DNA from: Pseudomonadota bacterium
Lineage (GTDB): Bacteria; Pseudomonadota; Gammaproteobacteria; Competibacterales; Competibacteraceae
Direction of reading: 5' to 3'
NCBI GenBank assembly: GCA_022709365.1
Contig: JAKLIY010000009.1
Coordinates: 1-64,000, forward strand
DNA: 64,000 nucleotides
A program made the translations under genes and the position numbers. Positions 45,086 through 52,617 of the stretch are shown one piece after another (the stretch's first letter is position 1; the number at the start of each line of letters is the position of its first letter). The notes beneath the pieces are model-generated. The model saw only the letters and a list, made by a program, of their open reading frames with translations, did no database searches and was not told the origin of the DNA.

Positions 45086-46954
45086 ATGAATGCTGTGGTT
45101 CACGCCAAGGCGGCCAGCCGTCACTTACTGTCGGGTAACGAAGCGGTCGCCCGCGCCGCCTGGGAAGCCGGCGTCCGGGTTGCCGCCGCCTATCCCGGCA
45201 CTCCCGCGACGGAAATTCTGGAATACATCGCCCTGTATCCCGACATCTACTCCGAATGGTCGGTCAACGAAAAAGTAGCGGTTGAAGTCGCTATCGGCGC
45301 GTCACTAGCGGGCTCGCGAGCGCTGGCCGCCATGAAACACGTCGGCATGAACGTCGCTTCGGACGCCTTTATGACCCAGTCGCTGGCCGGCGTGGTCGGC
45401 GGTCTGGTCATCGTCGTCGCGGATGACGTCGGCTTGTCCTCTTCACAAAACGAGCAGGATTCGCGCTACTGGGGACGCTTCGGCCACTTGCCCATCCTGG
45501 AACCGGCGGATTCGCAGGAAGCCTATGCCATGGTCAAGCAGGCTTTCGCGCTCTCCGAAGAATACGAAGTGCCGGTCATCGTTCGCATGACCACCCGTGT
45601 TTGCCATGTCAAGGCCATGGTCGAATTCACTGGGGAACGCATTGAACGCCCGGTTACCGGGTTCCAGAAAAATCCCCAGCGCTGGGTCATGACTCCAGCG
45701 AACGCTAAACCGCGCCTGCCGCTCATGCACGAACGCGACCGGAAATTGCGCGCAGTGTCCGAAGCCAGCGACCTGAATGAAACTTTCCAGGGCAACGACC
45801 AGCGCATCGGCTTTGTCACCTCCGGCCCCGCGTTCATGCATGTCCGCGAGACCTTCCCCAATGCGCCGGTCCTCAAACTCGGCTTCAGTTGCCCGGCTCC
45901 CCTGGACAAAATCTGCGCTTTCGCCGATACGGTCGATACGCTGGTCGTGGTTGAAGAAACCGAACCGCTGCTGGAGATCGAAATTCGCGCAGCGGGCGTC
46001 GCCGTTCAAGGCAAAAACGTGCTGCCGCGTTTCGGCGAACTGGCCCCCAGCATCCTCCGTCCGGCTATCAAACCGCTGTTGGGCGAACCCTACGCCGTGC
46101 CGAACCGCGCCCAAACTGACGTGTTCCCCCGTCCACCGACCATGTGCGCCTCCTGCCCGCATCTCGGCCCCTACTTCGCCCTGTCCCACATCCGCAATCT
46201 CAACATCATCGGCGACATCGGCTGCTATACCTTGGGCGCGGGCCATCCCTGGAACGCCCTGGACACCTGCACCTGCATGGGCGCATCGCTGAGCATGGCC
46301 CATGGCATGGACAAGGGGCGCGGCGCATCCGACGAGAAGAAACACATCGTCGCAGTGATCGGCGACTCCACCTTCCTGCACATGGGGATGCAGGGCCTGC
46401 TGAACATGATCTATAACCGGGGCAACGTCACCGTGCTGCTGCTGGACAATCGCTCGGTCGGCATGACCGGCGGTCAGGAAAATCCCGGCACCGGCGAGAA
46501 TTTGCACGGTCTGCCCGCCCCCCGCGTCGATTTCGCCAAACTGGCCGAAGCGCTCGGCGTCCGCCCCGAACGCATCCGCATGGTCGATCCCTACGAGCTG
46601 CCCACCATGGTCAAGCTGGTGCGGGAAGAAGTCAAAATGGAAGAGCCGTCGGTCATCATCACCAACCGCCCCTGCTCGCTCACTGACCGTTTCGAGCGTT
46701 TCAAACCCTATGAAGTCATCGATGAGCAATGCACCGGCTGCGGCAACTGTATCGACCTCGGCTGCCCGGCGATTTTCGTCGCCCGCCGGGAGACCGTGAC
46801 CGCCAAGAGCGGCAAGAGCAAGGAACTGGTGTTCGCCCGCATCGACACCAACGCCTGCACCGGCTGCCATATGTGCGTCGAGACCTGCGCCCCGGAAGCC
46901 ATTGTTCAACCGCCGACACCCAACCGCGTCATTCGGATTCAGCCCCATGCTTGA
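45086..46954 (+). CDS. iorA: Indolepyruvate:ferredoxin oxidoreductase alpha subunit
   Basis: IorA with IorB oxidatively decarboxylates aryl-pyruvates such as indolepyruvate and phenylpyruvate to aryl-acetyl-CoA, reducing ferredoxin. The 622 residues show the pyrimidine-binding part (LSGNEAVARAAWEAGVRVAAAYPGTPATE in pieces), the TPP-binding domain (GDIGCYTLGAG, then VIGDSTFLHMGMQGLLNM) and two C-terminal 4Fe-4S motifs, CTGCGNCIDLGCP from residue 549 and CTGCHMCVETC from residue 591. Its stop overlaps the iorB start by eight bases. Ferredoxin-linked chemistry implies anaerobic or micro-aerobic operation. Confidence 0.94.
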   Translation: MNAVVHAKAASRHLLSGNEAVARAAWEAGVRVAAAYPGTPATEILEYIALYPDIYSEWSVNEKVAVEVAIGASLAGSRALAAMKHVGMNVASDAFMTQSLAGVVGGLVIVVADDVGLSSSQNEQDSRYWGRFGHLPILEPADSQEAYAMVKQAFALSEEYEVPVIVRMTTRVCHVKAMVEFTGERIERPVTGFQKNPQRWVMTPANAKPRLPLMHERDRKLRAVSEASDLNETFQGNDQRIGFVTSGPAFMHVRETFPNAPVLKLGFSCPAPLDKICAFADTVDTLVVVEETEPLLEIEIRAAGVAVQGKNVLPRFGELAPSILRPAIKPLLGEPYAVPNRAQTDVFPRPPTMCASCPHLGPYFALSHIRNLNIIGDIGCYTLGAGHPWNALDTCTCMGASLSMAHGMDKGRGASDEKKHIVAVIGDSTFLHMGMQGLLNMIYNRGNVTVLLLDNRSVGMTGGQENPGTGENLHGLPAPRVDFAKLAEALGVRPERIRMVDPYELPTMVKLVREEVKMEEPSVIITNRPCSLTDRFERFKPYEVIDEQCTGCGNCIDLGCPAIFVARRETVTAKSGKSKELVFARIDTNACTGCHMCVETCAPEAIVQPPTPNRVIRIQPHA

Positions 46955-47543
46955 CCGCATCACCAACATTCTCGTCGTCGGCATTGGCGGTCAGGGTGTG
47001 ATGACCGCCGCGGAAATGCTCGCCCGCACCGCCCTGAGTCAGGGCTACGATGTCAAAAAAACCGAAGTCGCCGGCATGGCTCAACGCGGTGGCGTCGTTT
47101 CTTCCCACATACGCTTTGGCCCCAAGGTCTATTCTCCGCAGATTGATCCCGGTGAGGCCGACCTGCTGATCGGTTTTGAAGCCGCTGAGGCGCTACGCTG
47201 GTTGCCCTATCTGCGCCCGACCGGCGTCGCCATGGTCAACACCCTGCGCATTGCCCCGCCCGTCGTGTCGGTGGGTCTGTATGACTACCCCGTTGACCCC
47301 ATTGGCGAACTGGCGGCGTTCGGCGTTGAAGTTCACTCCTTTGACGCTGGGGCCATCGCCGACCAACTCGGCAATCCCAAACTGGTGAACACCATCATGC
47401 TGGGCGCGATCAGTGACCATCTGCCCTTCCCTGCTGACGCGCTCAAAGACTGTATTATGGAAGGCTTTCGCGCCTACAAACCTAAATTGGCGGAGATCAA
47501 CGCTCAGGCCTTTGCCGCCGGGCGGGAGGCCGGGCGCGTGTAA
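46947..47543 (+). CDS. iorB: Indolepyruvate:ferredoxin oxidoreductase beta subunit
   Basis: The ATG at 46947, eight bases inside iorA, gives the normal N terminus LDRITNILVVGIGGQGVMTAAEML. The gamma-type domain of 2-oxoacid:acceptor oxidoreductases covers the 198 residues, with KKTEVAGMAQRGGVVSSHIRFG as the most conserved stretch. It partners IorA in a heterodimeric complex. A spacer of 48 bases with a strong Shine-Dalgarno leads into the second binding-protein gene. Confidence 0.94.
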   Translation: MLDRITNILVVGIGGQGVMTAAEMLARTALSQGYDVKKTEVAGMAQRGGVVSSHIRFGPKVYSPQIDPGEADLLIGFEAAEALRWLPYLRPTGVAMVNTLRIAPPVVSVGLYDYPVDPIGELAAFGVEVHSFDAGAIADQLGNPKLVNTIMLGAISDHLPFPADALKDCIMEGFRAYKPKLAEINAQAFAAGREAGRV

Positions 47544-47591
47544 TCCCCTAAAAGAAAAATAAAATTTCTAACCCCGAGGAGGAGAGAACTC

Positions 47592-48734
47592 ATGAGTAGT
47601 CGATGGTGGAAAATAAATCTGGCGGTATTCCTGCTGCTAGTCGGCGGTTCACTGTCCAGCGCTGCTGAGCCGATTAAAATCGGTACCTTCCTGAGCGTGA
47701 CCGGACCAGCCTCATTCTTGGGCGATCCCGAGCTGAAAACCCTGCAAATGGTCATCGGAAATCTCAACGCCAAAGGTGGCTTGCTGGGTCGGAAAATTGA
47801 GTTGATCCATTACGACACCGGCGGCAACGCCAAGGAAGCAGTCGATTTCGTCAAGCGCCTGATCAAGAGTGACAATGTGGATATTATTGTCGGCGGCACA
47901 ACTTCCGGCGACACTCTGGCCGTCATCCCGGATATAGAGAAGGAAGGTATCCCCCTCATTTCGCTGGCGGGTGCGGTGGATATTGTTGAACCCGTGAAAA
48001 AATGGGTCTTCAAAGTGGCTCATAGCGACCGCATGGCCGTCGCCAAAATTTACGATGATCTACGCAAACGGGGCCTAACCAAGGTCGCTCTGATCACTGG
48101 TGATGGCGGCTTTGACAAGTCCGGCCGTGAGCAATTACGCAAGTTGGCACCTGAATACGGCATGGTCATCGTCGCGGATGAAGCCTACGGCAATAAGGAT
48201 ACCGATATGACGGCGCAATTGACCAAGATTCGCGCCACCGATGCGCAGGCGATCATCAACTTCGGCTTCGGCCAGGCACCGGCGATGGTCACGAAAAACA
48301 TTAAGCAGTTAGGCATTAAATTACCCGTCTACCAATCCCACGGCGTGGCTTCCAAGACGTTTATCGACTTGGCTGGCGACGCTGCGGAAGGCGTGCGTCT
48401 GCCCGCAGCGGCGCTGGTCGTCGCTGAGCAGTTGCCGGATGCCGATCTTCAGAAACCGGTATTGCTGGCTTACAAAAAGCATTACGAAGCCCAATACGGT
48501 CCAGTATCGACTTTTGGCGGCCATGCTTACGATGGCGTAATAATGGCTATCGAAGCGATCAAACGAGCCGATAGCGTCAACAAAGCCACAGTTCGCGACG
48601 AAATTGAAAAAACCAAAGGTTTTATTGGCACCGCCGGCGTATTTAACATGACCCCGGAAGATCACATGGGCTTGACGCTGGACGCCTTCAAGATAGTGGA
48701 AATCCGCAACGGCGGCTGGAAGATCGTCGAATAA
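47592..48734 (+). CDS. Branched-chain amino-acid-type ABC transporter binding protein (copy 2)
   Basis: This is the paralogue of the 43858 gene, also 380 residues after its start, with long identical stretches (GPASFLGDPELKTLQM, GGTTSGDTLAVIPD, GDAAEGVRLPAAALVVAEQLPD). The signal peptide ends near residue 24 (LLLVGGSLSSAAEP). A GAGGAGGAGA Shine-Dalgarno stands right before the ATG, stronger than that of copy 1. It lies directly before livH, the normal place for the binding protein. The two copies differ mostly at surface-like positions, which suggests a recent duplication with possible change of ligand. Confidence 0.9.
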   Translation: MSSRWWKINLAVFLLLVGGSLSSAAEPIKIGTFLSVTGPASFLGDPELKTLQMVIGNLNAKGGLLGRKIELIHYDTGGNAKEAVDFVKRLIKSDNVDIIVGGTTSGDTLAVIPDIEKEGIPLISLAGAVDIVEPVKKWVFKVAHSDRMAVAKIYDDLRKRGLTKVALITGDGGFDKSGREQLRKLAPEYGMVIVADEAYGNKDTDMTAQLTKIRATDAQAIINFGFGQAPAMVTKNIKQLGIKLPVYQSHGVASKTFIDLAGDAAEGVRLPAAALVVAEQLPDADLQKPVLLAYKKHYEAQYGPVSTFGGHAYDGVIMAIEAIKRADSVNKATVRDEIEKTKGFIGTAGVFNMTPEDHMGLTLDAFKIVEIRNGGWKIVE

Positions 48735-48741
48735 CCCCCCG

Positions 48742-49617
48742 ATGCCTGAGCAACTCTTTCAATTCCTGGTCACCGGCATCACGGTCGGCTCCCTCTACGC
48801 CCTGGTCGGACTCGGTTTCGCTCTGATCTATAACGCTTCCGACGTCGTGAACTTCGCCCAGGGCGAATTCGTGATGCTCGGGGCGATGACCGCGATTGGT
48901 TTGCTCGCCGCCGGCTGGCCGCTGGTGCTGGCGGCGATGGCCGCGACCCTGCTCACGGTACTGGTGGGCCTGCTGCTGGAACGATTCGCGATTGAACCGG
49001 CCTGGGGCGCGTCGGTGGTTGCCACGATCATCATCACCATCGGTGCAGCAATCTTCCTGCGCGGCGTGGCGCTATTACTCTGGGGCAAGGACTTCCACGC
49101 CATGCCCCCTTTTTCCGGTGATGCGCCGATTCACTTGGGCAGCGCGACCCTGTTGCCGCAAAGCCTCTGGGTACTCGGTGGCGCGGTGGTACTGGTGACG
49201 TTGGTTCACCTCTTTCTCAACCGCACCTTGGTCGGCAAAGCGCTATTGGCCTGTTCGTTCAACCGCGCTGCTGCTCAACTGGTGGGTATTAACGTCAAAG
49301 TCATGCTGCGGCTGGCCTACGGGCTATCGGCAGGACTGGGAGCGGTCGCCGGCATCCTCATCGCCCCGATTACTTTCAGTTCTTATGAAGCCGGCATCAT
49401 GCTGGGTCTCAAGGGTTTTTCCGCCGCGATTGTCGGCGGCATTGGCAATCCGATGGGCGCAGTCGCTGGCGGTCTAATCCTCGGCGTTCTGGAAGCGCTC
49501 GGCGCAGGGTTGATTTCCTCCGGCTACAAGGACGCCATCGCTTTTCTCTTTGTACTCATGGTGTTGTTCTTTGAGCCAACCGGCCTGTTCGGCCACAAAG
49601 TCGCAGAGCGGGTCTGA
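48742..49617 (+). CDS. livH: ABC transporter permease LivH
   Basis: The 291-residue inner-membrane permease has the LivH pattern: QFLVTGITVGSLYALVGLGFALIYNASDVVNFAQGEF in sequence, and the coupling-helix region SAAIVGGIGNPMGAVAGG with the EAA-like loop. About eight membrane helices are predicted. It forms the channel with LivM. It follows the binding-protein gene by 7 bases and is separated from livM by 3 bases. Confidence 0.93.
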   Translation: MPEQLFQFLVTGITVGSLYALVGLGFALIYNASDVVNFAQGEFVMLGAMTAIGLLAAGWPLVLAAMAATLLTVLVGLLLERFAIEPAWGASVVATIIITIGAAIFLRGVALLLWGKDFHAMPPFSGDAPIHLGSATLLPQSLWVLGGAVVLVTLVHLFLNRTLVGKALLACSFNRAAAQLVGINVKVMLRLAYGLSAGLGAVAGILIAPITFSSYEAGIMLGLKGFSAAIVGGIGNPMGAVAGGLILGVLEALGAGLISSGYKDAIAFLFVLMVLFFEPTGLFGHKVAERV

Positions 49618-49620
49618 ATC

Positions 49621-50616
49621 ATGCGGCTGGTCGGCTTTTATCTGTTTGCCGCCGTCGCGGTGTTATTGCCGATACTGTTCCCGGACAATTACTTCGTCAC
49701 AGTCGTCGGCGCATCCGCCGGGCTGCATGTCATTCTAGCGGTCGGCCTCAACCTGCTCATGGGCTACGCCGGGCAGATTTCCTTGGGTCACGCGGCCTTT
49801 TTCGGCATGGGCGCCTACACTTCCGCGATCCTGACCACCCGCTTTGCCTGGCCAGGATTGTTAGCGATGGCCGCGGGTCTGCTGGTTGCGGGCGTCATGG
49901 CCTGGCTGTTCGCCCGACCGATTCTGCGCCTGCGCGGCCACTATCTGGCGATGGCAACTCTCGGTTTTGGCATCATCGTCCACGTCATCATGGTTCAAGC
50001 GATGCACTGGACGGGTGGTCCGGATGGACTGGCCGGCATTCCGCCGCTGAATCTGTTGGGTTGGACGGTTGAGGGCGATCAACAATGGTATGGCGTCATT
50101 ATCGCCGCCATGTTGTTAACGATTTGGCTGTCTCTGAATATCGTCGATTCCCGGATGGGGCGCGCGCTACGAGCAGTGCGCGGTTCGGAATTCGCCGCGC
50201 AGATGATGGGTATTGACACCGCCCGCGCTAAAACCCAGGTCTTTGTCGTTTCCGCCCTGTTCGCCGCCTTTGCCGGCAGCCTGTTTGCCCATCAGCAAGC
50301 CTTTATCAGCCCGGATTCCTTTAATCTGATGATCTCGGTGGAACTGGTCACGATGGTGGTGTTGGGCGGCATGGCGTCCACCTTTGGCGCGGCTTGCGGG
50401 GCCATCGCTCTGACCTTGCTGCATCAGGGACTCGTCGTGTTCGAAGATTACGAAATGCTCATTCACGGTGGGTTGCTCATGGTCGTGATGATCTTCCTGC
50501 CTCAGGGGTTATTTGTCGGCTTGAGTCAGGGAGTGCGAAGGGTGATGAATAACTCAAGTATAGTACTGAGATATCGGGAGATAGTAAGTACAAAATTATC
50601 ATCCTCCAGCAGATAA
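49621..50616 (+). CDS. livM: ABC transporter permease LivM with an unusual C-terminal tail
   Basis: The permease has the LivM signatures LNLLMGYAGQISLGHAAFFGMGAY, GHYLAMATLGFGIIVH and the coupling loop MVVLGGMASTFGAACG. The usual end of the family (LPQGLFVGL) comes at about residue 300. Another 28 residues follow (MNNSSIVLRYREIVSTKLSS and so on) that look non-native and are encoded by A/T-rich DNA. The foreign-looking three-gene block begins 40 bases later, so this tail may be a readthrough created when that block was inserted. Confidence 0.92.
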   Translation: MRLVGFYLFAAVAVLLPILFPDNYFVTVVGASAGLHVILAVGLNLLMGYAGQISLGHAAFFGMGAYTSAILTTRFAWPGLLAMAAGLLVAGVMAWLFARPILRLRGHYLAMATLGFGIIVHVIMVQAMHWTGGPDGLAGIPPLNLLGWTVEGDQQWYGVIIAAMLLTIWLSLNIVDSRMGRALRAVRGSEFAAQMMGIDTARAKTQVFVVSALFAAFAGSLFAHQQAFISPDSFNLMISVELVTMVVLGGMASTFGAACGAIALTLLHQGLVVFEDYEMLIHGGLLMVVMIFLPQGLFVGLSQGVRRVMNNSSIVLRYREIVSTKLSSSSR

Positions 50617-50656
50617 ACAAATAAACACGTCCCACAATTTCGAGAAGGGGTTTCCT

Positions 50657-52591
50657 ATGCTGCGCACTCTGCTACCAAATATATGTTCTACATTATTATT
50701 AGGTATTTTTTTGGTCTTCGTGCTTAATCTACCCACTGTCGAAGCGTCCAGTCGCATAGTTTGGGAGAACAACAGCCACTCTTACCAAAGGATTGAAAAT
50801 GCTTTAACTTGGCCGGAAGCCAACACCTACTGCGAATTGCAGAGTGGTTATTTAGCCACTATTACATCAAAGGAAGAAAATGACTTTATTTTCTCCCAAT
50901 TTGGAGACCCCAGTATTTTACTATGGCTAGGAGGATCAGATGCAGGTAATGAAGGAACATGGACTTGGGTAAGTGATGAACCTTGGATATATTCAAACTG
51001 GGAGGCAGGAGAGCCGAATAATTTTATTAGTGAAAACTCTTTAATGATGGGAGACTGCTACGGTGATCCATGTAAAGAATGGGTGAATAAAGGAAAATGG
51101 AACGACCAAAATTCAGATACCGCACTTTGGTTCATATGCGAATGGAATAGTGATGGGCAGAACGATAGAATCATAATGGCGCTGGAAGAGCCGGTTAATA
51201 GCAGCATTTATTCGGGTATTTCTAATGTACGTGGCTGGGCCGTGGCCCCACAGGGCCTACAAAAGATCGAGATGTACGTCGACGGCGCCCTCCAGGGCAA
51301 TATCCCGCTCGGGGGTCGGCGCAGCGACGTCGGCACAGCCTATCCCGGCTACCCCGGTTCAGCGGATTCAGGCTTCGCCATGGCCTACAACTACTCCAAC
51401 CTGAGCGCCGGATCACACACTCTCACCGTGCGGGCGTATGACCCGACCGGCGGGGCGCGCGACGCCAGTGCATCCTTCACCGTGGCCCGCTTCGCCAGCC
51501 CGTTCCTGACCGACCCGGCGGCCGTCAACCTAGACCAGGCCACCCTCGCCCGCTCCAGCAACACCATCGCCGTCCAGAACCTCTTGGCCGCCGGCCAACC
51601 CTATACCGCGCAACTGACCTGGCGAACCGCCACCCAGGGCTTCGCCCTCACCCAGATCAACCCGGCGGGCGGTAACCCCACGGCGTTCAGCGCCAGCTCA
51701 CCCACGCCGAGTGATCCCCTCCCCTCCATTCCCGCCAGTGGAACATCCACCGGCTCGGGCGCTGACGTCACCCCGCTGTCGGCGCAACCGGCCGCAGGTG
51801 AAACCATCGTGCTGGCCTTGGAGGAACCCACGCCGGGCAGTGTCTACTCCGGCATTTCCAACGTGCGCGGCTGGGCGGTGGCCCCGCAAGGTCTGCAAAA
51901 GATCGAGCTGTATGTGGATGGCATCCTCGAGGGCAACCTCCCGCTCGGCGGCAAGCGCACCGATGTCGGCGCCGCCTACCACAGCTACCCCGGCGCGGAG
52001 GATTCCGGCTTCGCCATGGCCTACAACTACTCCAACCTGACCGCTGGTCCCCACACCCTCACCACGCGGGCCTATGACGCCTCCGGCGGGGCGCGCGACG
52101 CCAGCGCTGCCTTCACCGTAGCCCGCTTCGCCGAAGCCTTCATGGCGGACCCGGCGGCGATCAACCTGGATCAGGCCACCCTCGCCCGCGCGGGCAATAC
52201 GATCACCATCCAGAAGCTCCTCGCCGCTGGGCAACCGTACAATGTCCAACTGACCTGGCACCCGGCCGCCCAGGGCTTCGCCCTTACCCAGATCGAGGGG
52301 TCCATGAATAGTTGCCGCGCTACGCTTTCGCAGTCGATCCTCAATGTTCCCGCCAGTGGCGGAACGGGCAACATCAGCGTGTCGATCCCTAGCGATTGCC
52401 CTTGGACCGCCAACAGCGATGTCCCCTGGGTCATCATTACTTCAGGAGCCAGTGGCGTAGGATCGGGTGACGTTGCATTCACGGTATCAGAGAATTTGAG
52501 TAACGTACTGCGGTCTGGCACTCTGACCATCGCTAGCCAAGCGGTAACTCTCCGACAGGAGAGTGGTGATCCAGGGGGCGGCGGTCAATAA
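50657..52591 (+). CDS. Secreted C-type lectin protein with tandem repeats and a BACON domain
   Basis: A signal peptide (about residues 1-30) leads into a C-type lectin-like domain (about 34-163). It carries the sugar and Ca2+ ligand motif EPNN (119-122), WND (148-150) and the core Cys residues. Two long repeats follow (about 171-335 and 383-547), each with SGISNVRGWAVAPQGLQKIE, YVDG, GFAMAYNYSNL, LDQATLAR and LLAAGQPY, joined by a Pro/Ser linker. Residues 552-634 are a BACON-like domain (LNVPASGGTGNISV, CPWTANSDVPWV). The lectin part is A/T-rich while the repeats are G/C-rich, so the gene is a mosaic. AAGGGG precedes the ATG. It probably binds carbohydrate outside the cell; its place inside a liv operon is unexplained. 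Confidence 0.8.
   Translation: MLRTLLPNICSTLLLGIFLVFVLNLPTVEASSRIVWENNSHSYQRIENALTWPEANTYCELQSGYLATITSKEENDFIFSQFGDPSILLWLGGSDAGNEGTWTWVSDEPWIYSNWEAGEPNNFISENSLMMGDCYGDPCKEWVNKGKWNDQNSDTALWFICEWNSDGQNDRIIMALEEPVNSSIYSGISNVRGWAVAPQGLQKIEMYVDGALQGNIPLGGRRSDVGTAYPGYPGSADSGFAMAYNYSNLSAGSHTLTVRAYDPTGGARDASASFTVARFASPFLTDPAAVNLDQATLARSSNTIAVQNLLAAGQPYTAQLTWRTATQGFALTQINPAGGNPTAFSASSPTPSDPLPSIPASGTSTGSGADVTPLSAQPAAGETIVLALEEPTPGSVYSGISNVRGWAVAPQGLQKIELYVDGILEGNLPLGGKRTDVGAAYHSYPGAEDSGFAMAYNYSNLTAGPHTLTTRAYDASGGARDASAAFTVARFAEAFMADPAAINLDQATLARAGNTITIQKLLAAGQPYNVQLTWHPAAQGFALTQIEGSMNSCRATLSQSILNVPASGGTGNISVSIPSDCPWTANSDVPWVIITSGASGVGSGDVAFTVSENLSNVLRSGTLTIASQAVTLRQESGDPGGGGQ
51167..52294 (+). repeat. 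Tandem duplication inside the lectin gene
   Basis: Two copies of roughly 490 bases (51167-51661 and 51803-52294) encode the same 165-residue unit and remain closely similar at the DNA level. A 140-base Pro/Ser/Gly-coding linker separates them. The G/C-rich composition differs from the lectin-coding DNA before it. Confidence 0.75.
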
Positions 52592-52617
52592 GTGACGAGG
52601 ATTTAGAGGATATTACT

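Noticed and set aside
45443..46984. Open frame of 513 codons on the minus strand opposite iorA
   Set aside because: Antisense shadow of a strongly conserved gene; its predicted product is low-complexity and unlike known proteins.
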